Below, piece after piece: positions 1 to 8,228 of a DNA stretch of 64,000 bases. Source of the DNA: JBDRFZ01 sp043818395 (lineage in GTDB: Bacteria; Patescibacteriota; Patescibacteriia; 2-12-FULL-60-25); contig JBDRFZ010000026.1 of the NCBI GenBank assembly GCA_043818395.1, positions 1-64,000 of the forward strand, read 5' to 3'. Within the stretch, counting starts at the first letter, position 1, and the number at the start of each line of letters is the position of its first letter. Under the pieces are notes generated by a model. The model was given only the letters and a program-made list of their open reading frames with translations, did not search any database and was not told where the DNA came from. A program made the translations under genes and the position numbers.

Positions 1-52
1 TGTAAACAGGAAATAGAAATGTCCGGTTCTGCGGGAAATAGAAATGTCCGGT
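1..52 (+). repeat. Left IS end with two 19-bp transposase-site copies
   Basis: Copies of GGAAATAGAAATGTCCGGT lie at 9-27 and 34-52, a period of 25 bp. The outer tip reads TGTAA. This end matches the reverse complement of the right end over about 50 bp. Confidence 0.85.
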
Positions 53-55
53 TTG

Positions 56-1273
56 TTAGGTTGTTGGCATAAGGGTTCTCCGTTGCGGTTCCGACGCCCA
101 AGTCCTCCGTTCCATGATCTCCCTGTAGAGCACGTCCTTGCCCCGAATGGTGAAGCGGAGGGACTCATCCGGCAGTTCATGGATAATGACCATGTCTTTG
201 GGGCGCAGAGCCAGCCTCGGAGTCGGCAGGATCTGGTACCACGTATACCGGAACGGAATCGTGAAATCATTCCGGAGCGTTCGGACTTCGCGCCGGCAGA
301 GGATGCGTAGTAGCCCGGAGAGTTCCCGTTCCGAGAGTTTCCGATGGAGGTCGGCGGGTTTCGCCGGGCTTCTCCCGAAGCGTTCGTTGAAGCGCGGGAT
401 GAAAACTTTCTGAAGGAATCGATCGGCTTCCTCCGGCGTCGAAACTCCCGCCAGCCGTAGCTCCTTCACGAGCCGGTCCTGCAAGGTACGGAACAGGCGT
501 TCCACTCGTCCCTTGGCCTGTGGCGAATGCGCATGAATCACTTCCACGCCCAGTTCGTTGCAGGCCCGTTCGAATTGCGTCGCCGTGTCCTGATTCTCTT
601 TGGCGTCCTTCACGTTCATGGAATAGGTGCTGAAGCGGTCGAGGTAGACGGCCTTGGGAAGGCCGTGGATATTGGCATACTCTCTCCAGAAGCCCATGAC
701 GGGCAAAACTCCTTCATGGGGGGCGAAGGAGGCGTGGAGAATCGTTCCCGCCGCATCGTCGATGGCGGCCAGGAGGCAGAGCTTCGTGGGATACCGGTCT
801 TCGAGCCACCACTCGTAGCTACCGTCGAACTGCAGAAGTTCGCCAAGATTCTCGCGACGCAGTCTCCAGGAGCGGTGGACTTCCAGGGCTTTTCGGGACT
901 TTGGATCCCAGAGGCCTTCTGCGATCTGGATGCGGCGGATTGTTTTGGGGTCGCGATCAATTCCATGGATCTCACGGAGCTTCTCCGTAGCGAACTCCGG
1001 ACCAAAGTCCGGATACCTTTCTTTGAGAAGATCGGCGATGCGTTTCTCCTCCGGCTTCGGAAGATGGCGGTTGCCCGTTTTTCCGACGAGTCCATGAACC
1101 AGTGAAGCCGGGCCCTCCCGTTCCAGACGGTCGAGCTTTCTTCGGATGGTCCGATCCGTGACTCCGAGGAGGTTCGCGGCTTTGACTCGCGTAACCTCTT
1201 TGCGCATTACGCGGCCAAGGATATCGTGGATATTCAAATGCTTCTTCGACATAGGGAAATAGCTTTGTTCCAT
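56..1273 (-). CDS. IS transposase, DDE/rve integrase fold, ISNCY-like
   Basis: 405 residues. The N-terminal ~60 residues form a helix-turn-helix (KAANLLGVTDRTIRRKL). A second DNA-binding stretch follows, and then an rve/DDE catalytic core. Likely catalytic residues are D150 (in LLQFDGSYEWW), D212 (in VYLDRFS) and E258 (in KGRVERLFRTL, the usual 'KGRVER' neighbourhood). The C-terminal tail after about 330 is typical of the ISDol1-like group. The frame is intact, so the element could be active. A second Met at residue 8 (1252) is an alternative start. The stop codon lies just inside the left terminal repeat. Confidence 0.9.
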   Translation of the reverse strand: MEQSYFPMSKKHLNIHDILGRVMRKEVTRVKAANLLGVTDRTIRRKLDRLEREGPASLVHGLVGKTGNRHLPKPEEKRIADLLKERYPDFGPEFATEKLREIHGIDRDPKTIRRIQIAEGLWDPKSRKALEVHRSWRLRRENLGELLQFDGSYEWWLEDRYPTKLCLLAAIDDAAGTILHASFAPHEGVLPVMGFWREYANIHGLPKAVYLDRFSTYSMNVKDAKENQDTATQFERACNELGVEVIHAHSPQAKGRVERLFRTLQDRLVKELRLAGVSTPEEADRFLQKVFIPRFNERFGRSPAKPADLHRKLSERELSGLLRILCRREVRTLRNDFTIPFRYTWYQILPTPRLALRPKDMVIIHELPDESLRFTIRGKDVLYREIMERRTWASEPQRRTLMPTT

Positions 1274-1292
1274 ATCCCGACATGGTATCGGG

Positions 1293-1343
1293 ACCGGACA
1301 TTTCTATTTCCTCTAAAGCGGACAATACTATTTCCGGATTACA
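1293..1343 (-). repeat. Right IS end with two transposase-site copies
   Basis: The inner copy (1293-1311) matches the left-end motif exactly in inverted orientation. The outer copy (1318-1335) is diverged at a few positions. The tip reads TTACA, ending at 1343. The 25-bp period is the same as at the left end. Confidence 0.85.
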
Positions 1344-1420
1344 TCCCTAGGATGTGGCATTCCCTTTATCTTGCCCGGGGTTTAAAATGTAAATGATTTA
1401 ATTCCATAAATTTTAAAATT

Positions 1421-1804
1421 ATGAGCGGTTTTTATGAAGATCTCGAGCAAAAAACACTCGATAACCAATATTTTCGTGAAGTTCTTTTTACGGGTCCGTA
1501 TTCCCAGTTGGTAGTGATGTCACTTTTACCTAACGAAGAAATCGGTATGGAAGTGCATCACACGGTTGATCAATTCATCCGTGTGGAAAAAGGCACAGGT
1601 AAAGCTGTGATTGATGGTGAGGAATTCGAACTGAAAGACGGCAGTGCGGTTGTGGTTCCAGCGGGCGCTAACCATAATATTCTGAATACATCACCAGATG
1701 AACCACTAAAGCTTTACACTGTTTACGCACCACCGAATCATCCGGAAGGCACGATTCATAAAACTAAGGCCGAGGCTGATGCCGCAGAGGTGGCAGAGCA
1801 TTAA
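1421..1804 (+). CDS. Small single-domain cupin protein
   Basis: 127 residues forming one cupin_2 beta-barrel. The first cupin motif is visible around GMEVHHTVDQFIRVEKGTG (metal-ligand candidates are the two adjacent His and the following acidic/Gln positions). The second is around VVVPAGANHNILN with its conserved His. Such proteins bind a divalent metal and are often sugar isomerases or small-molecule binders; nothing here fixes the substrate. It stands alone downstream of the IS element. A short palindromic repeat follows its stop. Confidence 0.8.
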   Translation: MSGFYEDLEQKTLDNQYFREVLFTGPYSQLVVMSLLPNEEIGMEVHHTVDQFIRVEKGTGKAVIDGEEFELKDGSAVVVPAGANHNILNTSPDEPLKLYTVYAPPNHPEGTIHKTKAEADAAEVAEH

Positions 1805-1818
1805 TAGACCGCCTTCTA

Positions 1819-1930
1819 TTGTCATTATGAGCGGAGTTCGACGAGGCGCGGTAAGCTCTGCTTCGGTCGGATGCAGAGATTGCTTTTCGCTATAGGTGGA
1901 TAAGCGTCGTCGGACTCCTCGTAATGACAA
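1819..1930. repeat. REP-like palindromic repeat A
   Basis: The ends TTGTCATTATGAGCGGAG and the inverted CTCCTCGTAATGACAA are imperfect inverted repeats of about 28 bp. They are of the 'GTCATTnTGAGnGGAGTCGA' type found dispersed in many bacterial genomes. A related element lies at 2621-2770. The right tip contains the ATG used by the next gene. Confidence 0.6.
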
Positions 1931-2616
1931 AAGTTCCAACAAAATCCCCAGTCAATCTGTTACGGAACAATTTATTTTTTTGGCTCTTGTTTTTTGCAAC
2001 CATAATTTCCGGTTGTGCGCAGGTCGATAAAACGGTTTTACGCAATTCTTCTTATTTGGATCAAGAAGTCGGATATGCAAACAGCACCCCGTTCGTTGAT
2101 TCTGCGCGTAAACAAATCGGCGTCGTGACCAGATATGATACGGGGTACTACCAAGGTGCATACCCGCCTTCAGGAAGCGGCGCTTGCACTGACGTGATCG
2201 AGGTCGCATTAAGGGAAAACGGATACGATCTTAAAGCAAAGATTGACCAGGACATGGAAAAATATCCAGAACGCTATCCGCAGCCGTCTGATCCGAATAT
2301 CAACTTCCGCCACGTGGTCAATGTTAAAACGTTTCTAGATCGTAACGCGGAAAAACTTTCAACCTGTACGACGGGCGATTGCTTTAAGCAAAGCCTTTGG
2401 CAGCCCGGCGATATCGTGACATTCGATCAGATACCGGGCAGCCTTTGGCATATCGCTATCGTCTCCAATAAAACAAAACGAGACGCAAAAAACGCGGCGG
2501 TCAAGATTCAATTCCTGATCCATAACTACGGCCGGGGAGTAGTCGAGGATGATTATTTACTCGACTGGCCCGCGCCGATTTCCGGTCATTACAGGATCAA
2601 GGAGGTGAGTTATTAA
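1924..2616 (+). CDS. DUF1287 family lipoprotein (NlpC/P60-like fold)
   Basis: 230 residues. A short N-terminus, one hydrophobic segment (about residues 14-28) and a lipobox ending in Cys (IISGC) indicate a secreted, lipid-anchored protein. The body matches DUF1287. A Cys sits in GACTDVIEVAL and a His in LWHIAIVS, the Cys/His arrangement expected of NlpC/P60-like hydrolases, so a cell-wall peptide target is plausible but unproven. The annotated ATG lies inside the terminal repeat of REP-like element A. There is no other ATG before the signal peptide, though TTG codons are available. Confidence 0.75.
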   Translation: MTKVPTKSPVNLLRNNLFFWLLFFATIISGCAQVDKTVLRNSSYLDQEVGYANSTPFVDSARKQIGVVTRYDTGYYQGAYPPSGSGACTDVIEVALRENGYDLKAKIDQDMEKYPERYPQPSDPNINFRHVVNVKTFLDRNAEKLSTCTTGDCFKQSLWQPGDIVTFDQIPGSLWHIAIVSNKTKRDAKNAAVKIQFLIHNYGRGVVEDDYLLDWPAPISGHYRIKEVSY

Positions 2617-2620
2617 TAAT

Positions 2621-2770
2621 GTCATCCCGAGGGAAGTCGGAGCGACGAGGGATCTTCATATTGAAACACATGGCGAGGTGTTTTAATTTAAGTTCTAATA
2701 CTATTCAATCGGAAGATCCATTCGACTCGGCCACATTTAATTTTTTGGATAGGCCTTCACTCAGAATGAC
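2621..2770. repeat. REP-like palindromic repeat B
   Basis: It begins GTCATCCCGAGGGAAGTCGG and ends with the inverted counterpart CACTCAGAATGAC. Subterminal motifs GAGGGATC and GATCCATTCGACTCG are also inverted. It lies directly after the DUF1287 stop and is related to repeat A. Confidence 0.55.
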
Positions 2771-2839
2771 GTTTTTTGTCTTATTCGAAAAAAATATACA
2801 AACCCATCAAGAAAAGTTATACTACTCTCCAGTTATCCT

Positions 2840-3970
2840 ATGTCCGAGAATCCTTTCGATATATTCCGACCTCCCGCAGAAAAGCCGGAGGCTATACCCG
2901 AAAAACCAAAGAACCTGGTGACTTATCGCCAAGGCGAACAAGGCGAGGTGACTGTGGACCTGAATAATCTTACGCCTGAAGACTTGCAGGTTTTATCAGA
3001 TGCCATCCTCGACCATGAACCGGATTCATTGTTAGGCATGCAAGCCAAGCTTCATAACGCGATAGTTGAAGCAAAAAATGCAAAAGGGGATAGAAAGAAA
3101 GAACTGGAAGAGTATGTTGTTCGTGCGAAAGAGGATCTCGACTTAGAATTAGAAGTCGAGGGATTTGATCTTGGAAAATTGTGTTATATGAAGATTAAAA
3201 ATTGCGACCGCGGTTTTATTGAGAAAGTAGGCTTAAGAAAATCTAAGTTTGCACGGCTACAGAATATCCTTCCTCGGATCGCTCCATTTTTAATAGTCAA
3301 TACAAGCTTAGATTTTCTTGGGAGTTCATTATACGTTGATGATATCCATGCTCTAGCTGATTCTCCCATCTTACGACAACTTACTTGCTTAGATTTGGGA
3401 GGCGTTCATATGGGCTCCAAAGGCGCTCGCGCCCTAGCCGACTCTCCCAATTTGCGACAACTTACTAGTTTGGATTTGGCAAACAATAGTCTAGGCCCCA
3501 AAGGCGCTCGCGCCCTAGCCGACTCCCCCTATCTTCGACGGCTCGCTAGTTTGAATCTATACGGCAATGTTATAGGTCCCGAAGGCACCCGTGTTCTAGT
3601 TAATTCTCCCAACTTACTACAACTCACTAACTTGGATTTGAGTAGCAATAATATCGGTCCCAAAGGCGCTCAAGCTCTAGCTAACTCTCCCAACCTACGA
3701 CAACTCACTAGTTTGAATTTGGACTCCAATGATGTTGGTCTCGAAGGCGTCCGTGCCCTAGCCGCTTCTCCCAACCTACGACAACTAACTCATTTAGGTT
3801 TATTCTCAAATGAATTAGACCCCAAAGGCCTTCATGTGTTAGCCGAAACGAAAAATTTTCCAAACTTAAAAAACATAGATTTAAGAGTTAACCGTTTCAA
3901 TCTCAATGATTCCTACCTGCTCGCTGACATCAACGCCTTAAAAGCCAGAGGGGTTGAGGTGATCGTTTAA
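2840..3970 (+). CDS. Leucine-rich repeat protein (ribonuclease-inhibitor type)
   Basis: 376 residues. The N-terminal ~150 residues are charged and helical with no recognised domain. From about residue 170 there are leucine-rich repeats of 27 residues with the pattern GxxGxxALAxSPNLRQLTxLxLxxN. Five units are nearly identical in length (residues 192-326), with degenerate units on both sides. No signal peptide or membrane segment is seen, so it appears cytoplasmic. This class usually mediates protein-protein contacts; the partner is unknown. A TATACT -10-like box lies about 20 bp upstream. The stop is followed by a large inverted repeat. Confidence 0.85.
   Translation: MSENPFDIFRPPAEKPEAIPEKPKNLVTYRQGEQGEVTVDLNNLTPEDLQVLSDAILDHEPDSLLGMQAKLHNAIVEAKNAKGDRKKELEEYVVRAKEDLDLELEVEGFDLGKLCYMKIKNCDRGFIEKVGLRKSKFARLQNILPRIAPFLIVNTSLDFLGSSLYVDDIHALADSPILRQLTCLDLGGVHMGSKGARALADSPNLRQLTSLDLANNSLGPKGARALADSPYLRRLASLNLYGNVIGPEGTRVLVNSPNLLQLTNLDLSSNNIGPKGAQALANSPNLRQLTSLNLDSNDVGLEGVRALAASPNLRQLTHLGLFSNELDPKGLHVLAETKNFPNLKNIDLRVNRFNLNDSYLLADINALKARGVEVIV
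3413..3817 (+). repeat. Five in-frame 81-bp tandem repeats encoding LRR units
   Basis: Units at 3413, 3494, 3575, 3656 and 3737, each 81 bp, encode successive 27-residue LRR motifs. The segments encoding 'ALADSPNLRQLT' are close to identical in DNA, which suggests recent duplication or gene conversion and possible copy-number variation between strains. Confidence 0.8.
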
Positions 3971-3971
3971 T

Positions 3972-4067
3972 AGTCCTCAGTTCCGAGTCCTCAGTTAGAA
4001 AAATACTTTTTAACTCGTTTCGAGTTTGGCGTTTGGTCTTAAAACTGAGGACTCGGAACTGAGGACT
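3972..4067. repeat. Perfect 25-bp inverted repeat after the LRR gene
   Basis: Arms at 3972-3996 and 4043-4067 are perfect reverse complements. Each arm contains an internal direct repeat of CGAGTCCTCAGTT type. The 46-bp loop has no clear T-run, so this is probably a small repeat element as well as a possible transcription stop. Confidence 0.7.
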
Positions 4068-4216
4068 TGAAACTCAAGTCTGGTCGCGGTGCGGTGGATT
4101 GACAAGACCGAAGAACATTCAACCCCCGGTTTCGTCAAAACTGCGAGCATTTAGTATACTAGCGGGAGCAATTTATTTTTAATCCCTTAAAGCTGTCATC
4201 AGCAGAATTTTTTCAT

Positions 4217-6145
4217 ATGCCTTTTTCATTACTTTTTACGCCGGGCAAGATCGGTAAGATGAAGCTTAAGAACCGCTTTGTCATGCCGCCTATGGTTCGT
4301 GATTATGCGGATTTGAAAGGCCTGGTCACGTCGCGGTATCTGGCGCACATCGAAAGCATCGCCAAGGGCGGAGTGGGCATGATGATCTTGGAGGCCAGCT
4401 ACATCAGCCCCGAAGCTAAGGGTTTTCCGAATCAGCTCGGCATTCAGTCTGACGCCGCCATCCCGGGTTTTAAAAAGCTGGCGGCTGCTACGCATAAGCA
4501 CGGCGCGAAAATTGGCGTCCAGCTCTATCATGCCGGGCGCCAAACCTCGTCAAAGACCACGGGCCTAAAACCGGTAGCGCCATCGCCCATCCCGGATCCC
4601 ACGGTCGGCGAAAAACCGCATGAACTGTCTAAAAAAGAAATCCAAAAAATCATCGGGAACTTTGCCAGAGCCGCCAGGCGCGCGAAGAAAGCGGGTTTGG
4701 ATTTCGTGGAAATCCACGGCGCCCATGGCTATCTTATTACGCAGTTTCTTTCACCTTTTTCCAACAAGCGTCATGATGAATACGGCGGAACATTGGAAAA
4801 TAGAATGAGATTCTTGCGCGAAGTCTACACCTCGGTTCGTAAAGCGGTGGGTAAAGATTATCCGATTGTTTTGCGATTATCCGGCGACGAACTGGTTAGC
4901 GGTGGTTTAAGGCTTGAAGATACAAAAAAGATCGCCAAAGAAATGGAAAAAGAAGGCGTCGATGCCTTGCATATAACTGCCGGCAATTACGCGTCGTATG
5001 TTCAGGGCAAGATGATTCCGCCTATGGCTATACCTGATGCGCCGTTATTGCCGCTTTCAGCAGGCGTAAAAAAAGTAGTGAATATTCCCGTTATTGCCGT
5101 AGCTAAAATAAGGGATCCAAAATTATCCGAAAAAATTCTGCGCGAACATAAAGCAGATTTCATAGCTATCGGCCGCACGCTTTTAGCTGATCCCGATTAT
5201 CCGATAAAATTGAAACAAGGCAAAATCAACGAAATAAACAGATGCATTGCCTGTAACCAGGGTTGCATCAGCAGACTTTTTGCCGGCCAGGATGTTCAAT
5301 GTACGGTTAATCCGGCTACATCGCGCGAGATCCTGTTTGCCAAAAAAAATAAATCGAAAAAGAAGGTTTTAGTTATCGGCGGAGGTCCGGCGGGTCTTTC
5401 AGCCGCCAAAGTCGCAGCCGATCGGGGGCACAAGGTCGATCTTTTTGAGATGTCTTCCAAGCTCGGCGGGCAGGTGATCGAAGCCGGAATATTGCCGCTA
5501 CGATCGGACTGGCTTGAATTTTTGAAATATTCGACAGCAGAAGTAAAAAGACTGGGCGTAAAAATTTATTTGAATAAGACTTTTATGCCCGACATGATCA
5601 AGAAGGGGGAGTATGACGCGGCCATTGTCGCGGTCGGTTCCTCATCAATCCGGCCGGGCATCTCCGGTGTGTTTTTGGATAATGTGGTCATGGCTCGTGA
5701 CGTGCTGGAAGGTAGGGTCGGGGTAAGCGGCCGCGTGGTTATCGTGGGCGGCGGCTGTATGGGCGCGCAGGTTGCGGAATTTTTAGCGCTCAAGAAACAC
5801 CCGGTGACAATCGTAGAAGCTTTGGATTCCATAGCGGCGGTTGCGCCGAGCGATGACCGGTATCTGCTTTTGGGACGTTTAGGGAAGTTGAAGGTCAGGG
5901 TTCTGACCGGAACTAAAGTAACATCGTTCGATACCAAACAGGTCAATGTGATCGGACCGAAAAATAAAAAAGCATCGCTTTCCGCCGATACCGTGGTGCT
6001 TTGTCTTGGTTCAAAACCAAACGACGGAATTGCCAACAGCTTGAAGGACTTGGTCAAAAAAGTTTACGTGGTCGGTGATGCAAAAGAAGCACGGCGCGTG
6101 ACCGAAGCAGTCGCCGAAGGAGCTTTAGCGGCGCTTGAGATATAA
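4217..6145 (+). CDS. Old-yellow-enzyme family NAD(P)H:flavin oxidoreductase (2,4-dienoyl-CoA reductase-like)
   Basis: 642 residues with the architecture of FadH-type reductases. There is an N-terminal FMN TIM-barrel (about 1-335, starting LFTPGKIGKMKLKNRFVMPP). A 4Fe-4S ligand set follows: C343, C346, C350 and C362. Then come an FAD-binding Rossmann motif (VLVIGGGPAGLSAA, near 380) and an NAD(P)-binding motif (VVIVGGGCMGAQVAEF, near 510). The family reduces C=C bonds of enoyl substrates, passing electrons from NAD(P)H through FAD and the iron-sulfur cluster to FMN. The true substrate is not visible. It shares an apparent operon with the two small membrane-protein genes that follow. Confidence 0.9.
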   Translation: MPFSLLFTPGKIGKMKLKNRFVMPPMVRDYADLKGLVTSRYLAHIESIAKGGVGMMILEASYISPEAKGFPNQLGIQSDAAIPGFKKLAAATHKHGAKIGVQLYHAGRQTSSKTTGLKPVAPSPIPDPTVGEKPHELSKKEIQKIIGNFARAARRAKKAGLDFVEIHGAHGYLITQFLSPFSNKRHDEYGGTLENRMRFLREVYTSVRKAVGKDYPIVLRLSGDELVSGGLRLEDTKKIAKEMEKEGVDALHITAGNYASYVQGKMIPPMAIPDAPLLPLSAGVKKVVNIPVIAVAKIRDPKLSEKILREHKADFIAIGRTLLADPDYPIKLKQGKINEINRCIACNQGCISRLFAGQDVQCTVNPATSREILFAKKNKSKKKVLVIGGGPAGLSAAKVAADRGHKVDLFEMSSKLGGQVIEAGILPLRSDWLEFLKYSTAEVKRLGVKIYLNKTFMPDMIKKGEYDAAIVAVGSSSIRPGISGVFLDNVVMARDVLEGRVGVSGRVVIVGGGCMGAQVAEFLALKKHPVTIVEALDSIAAVAPSDDRYLLLGRLGKLKVRVLTGTKVTSFDTKQVNVIGPKNKKASLSADTVVLCLGSKPNDGIANSLKDLVKKVYVVGDAKEARRVTEAVAEGALAALEI

Positions 6146-6161
6146 ATATAAATCTCTTTTT

Positions 6162-6386
6162 ATGACAAAAAAATCAGCTTTGCAAATTATTCTTGGCATA
6201 AGTCTGTTCGGTGTTGCTTTTTCCGGCACGCTTTCTTATCAGGAAATTTGGGGAACCTGCACGGCCGATTGTCCTGTGCCCGGCGCTCCTGGATCAATAT
6301 TAGGATTTCCAGCCTGTGTTTACGGTTTCTTTATGTATTTGATTTTATCCGTGGTTGCCGGCCTGGGTTTGAAAGCTAAAAAATAA
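6162..6386 (+). CDS. Small membrane protein with VKOR-like cysteine motif
   Basis: 74 residues from the ATG at 6162; an upstream in-frame ATG at 6135 overlaps the previous gene and is less likely. There are two hydrophobic helices with a short loop holding three Cys in the order CTADC...ACVYG. The stretch CPVPGAPGSILGFPACVYGF resembles the 'C...GiPvxxxGxxxY' part of vitamin-K-epoxide-reductase/DsbB-like thiol oxidoreductases, but the protein is far shorter than that family. It overlaps the next gene by one base (TAATG). Any function in disulfide chemistry is a guess. Confidence 0.6.
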   Translation: MTKKSALQIILGISLFGVAFSGTLSYQEIWGTCTADCPVPGAPGSILGFPACVYGFFMYLILSVVAGLGLKAKK

Positions 6387-7234
6387 TGAATTTATCCGGC
6401 GAGCTCGCTAATTTAATCTGTGTATCAGCGTTGCTTTATGCAACCAGGCCGTATTTTTTGGTTTTCAAAAAAAGACGCGGCGGATTCGGCACGGTATTTA
6501 ACAGTCTTAGTGGCGAACCGGAGTCGCTTGTTTCGGTAAGGTTGCGCGATCTTCACGGCCAGGTCATAAGAACAGCCGTGACCGATAAAGAGGGGAGGTA
6601 TAGGCTGATTGCGCCGCGCGGGGAATATTACATCGATCTTATCAAAGAAGGTTTTATATTTCCCTCGATCTACTTGAACAAGACACAAAGGAGTTCGCTC
6701 TACGACAATCTCCTGCCCACGCAGCACATCATAATCCATGATTTCGGCGCGATCACGAAAAATATTCCGATTGATCCGGTTGGTCCGTCGGCAAAGTCTG
6801 CGGCTTTCAAAAAGGGATTGAAACTTGGTCGAAAAACCCAATACGCGTTGGTGCTGATCTCCCCGCTCCTTTCAATCGGAGCCGCATATCTGCTTAATAC
6901 CTGGATCTCTTGGAGTGTTTTTGCGATTTTTGTTTGTATTTATGTCCGGCGTTTGACGAGTTTCCGGCCGCCGCCCGCACCTTTCGGTACTATTCGCGAT
7001 GCCGAAACAGGACGACCAGTAACTCGTGCGGTGGTCAGGATTCTGGACGCCAGATTCAATAAAGTTTTAGAAACGCTAAGCTCTTCCGCTAAAGGCCGTT
7101 ATGCCTTTATTGTGCATCCCGGCAACTATCGCGTTTTTATCAGTCATCCGGGATATAAGAGCGTTATTTTAAATTATCCAAAAATCAAGCAGGACGGTTT
7201 TTTGATTGCCCGCGACGTAAAGCTCAAAAAATAA
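6386..7234 (+). CDS. Membrane protein with two carboxypeptidase-regulatory-like domains
   Basis: 282 residues. One beta-sandwich of the CarboxypepD_reg type lies at about 25-100 (GFGTVFNSLSGEP...TDKEGRYRLIAPRGEYYIDL). Two transmembrane segments lie at about 150-190. A second copy of the same domain lies at about 203-275 (FGTIRDAETGRPVTRAVVRI...KGRYAFIVHPGNYRVFI). Such domains are surface or cell-wall modules with no catalytic role. It is translationally coupled to the small Cys-containing membrane protein. The stop is back-to-back with a convergent gene one base away. Confidence 0.7.
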   Translation: MNLSGELANLICVSALLYATRPYFLVFKKRRGGFGTVFNSLSGEPESLVSVRLRDLHGQVIRTAVTDKEGRYRLIAPRGEYYIDLIKEGFIFPSIYLNKTQRSSLYDNLLPTQHIIIHDFGAITKNIPIDPVGPSAKSAAFKKGLKLGRKTQYALVLISPLLSIGAAYLLNTWISWSVFAIFVCIYVRRLTSFRPPPAPFGTIRDAETGRPVTRAVVRILDARFNKVLETLSSSAKGRYAFIVHPGNYRVFISHPGYKSVILNYPKIKQDGFLIARDVKLKK

Positions 7235-7235
7235 T

Positions 7236-7850
7236 TTATTTGATTTTCCACTGGACCAACTGGCCTGCTTTGCGTTCTATGTCGTCAGCTCTCCGCAGGG
7301 TACTGATTTGCGGTTTTGATAATATTGAGATATGCGGACTATTTGCGATATATTCCGGAATGTACCAGACGTCGTCTTCAGAAGTCATCCAGCCCAGATG
7401 ATCGAAACGCGTGAGATCAATGGGCCTGGTATATGAACGGAGCGTTTTTCTTCCGTCGTCATTCGTATACTCATGAAAAAAAGATAAAACCAGCTCGCGG
7501 ATAGTCCGGTATACGGGTTCACGATATCTCAAGATCGCATGGTTGCTTTTGGAGATTGCTCCCCACGCTCCGTGCATCTTGAAAACAGTGATGACATGAT
7601 CCTGATCGGCTTGGGTAGTTGTCAGATCAACGATAAGCGGCCTTTCACCGTTGACCCTGAAAGCCAGAGCCGAGAGCAGAGCGCCTTCCATGCAATGCAC
7701 GGTGCCATGTTTGAGCGACATTCTGGGCGACTTGCAACTGATGCCGTCGATTTCATAATTAGGAACAAGGCCATCGATAAAATCCTGAATTTTACGCGGC
7801 GTATTTAAAGCGCTTAGCTTTTGTATTTCATTTTGAGTCAGTCCGAACAT
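7236..7850 (-). CDS. Transglutaminase-like cysteine protein (tentative)
   Basis: 204 residues, no signal peptide. A Cys at the start of a helix (HCMEGALLSALAF) is followed by a strand-turn with His (DQDHVITVFKMHGAWGAISKSN). This Cys-His layout is that of transglutaminase-like/papain-fold proteins. A third catalytic acid is not certain. Proteins of this general type are seen in several CPR genomes without assigned function. It is convergent with the preceding + strand operon and followed upstream by another minus-strand membrane gene. Confidence 0.5.
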   Translation of the reverse strand: MFGLTQNEIQKLSALNTPRKIQDFIDGLVPNYEIDGISCKSPRMSLKHGTVHCMEGALLSALAFRVNGERPLIVDLTTTQADQDHVITVFKMHGAWGAISKSNHAILRYREPVYRTIRELVLSFFHEYTNDDGRKTLRSYTRPIDLTRFDHLGWMTSEDDVWYIPEYIANSPHISILSKPQISTLRRADDIERKAGQLVQWKIK

Positions 7851-7886
7851 GGATATTCAAGAACTAGTGATTATAATTTTCGACGT

Positions 7887-8111
7887 TCATAAAGAAGAAA
7901 TAACATCCGATGAAACAACGGAATTATCAATTGAGATTGAAGGATTGAAATAGTTAATCGCTAAAGCTGCGGTTGCGTAAACAAACATAAAAACGACTAT
8001 AATACCTAAAAAAGTATTTTCTTCCTCCACGATTTCGCCGACCAGATGTTTGATTAAAAAAGCGAAGGCAACTACCGCAAAGGATATTATTACAGCCCAC
8101 GGAATTTCCAT
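7887..8111 (-). CDS. Small two-helix membrane protein, unknown
   Basis: 74 residues with two hydrophobic helices (about 5-25 and 32-54) and a Ser/Asp-rich, possibly extracytoplasmic tail. No family recognised. It lies upstream of the transglutaminase-like gene on the same strand, with a 36-bp gap. Confidence 0.5.
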   Translation of the reverse strand: MEIPWAVIISFAVVAFAFLIKHLVGEIVEEENTFLGIIVVFMFVYATAALAINYFNPSISIDNSVVSSDVISSL

Positions 8112-8228
8112 AAATAAAAGATATTTGAAATGATATCAGCGAATAACCGCTGCTTCAAGCTTTAGATGTTCATGTCTGAACTGTGGACTGTTCAGGTAGA
8201 CGAAACCGGATTAAACTGATTCCGACAT

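Larger units (their letters stand above)
1..1343 (-). mobile_element. Insertion sequence, ISNCY (ISDol1-like) type, with doubled terminal inverted repeats
   Basis: A complete IS: one transposase gene on the minus strand between matching ends. The left end starts TGTAA and the right end finishes TTACA. Each end carries two copies of a roughly 19-bp motif (core GGAAATAGAAATGTCCG) spaced 25 bp apart, in inverted orientation between the two ends. The left tip is base 1 of the window, so the left flank and any target-site duplication cannot be checked. The contig may have been cut at this repeat by the assembler. Family placement comes from the transposase sequence and is by recollection. Confidence 0.85.

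Noticed and set aside
527..1105. 192-codon + strand frame inside the IS
   Set aside because: Antisense to the transposase and without recognisable protein features.
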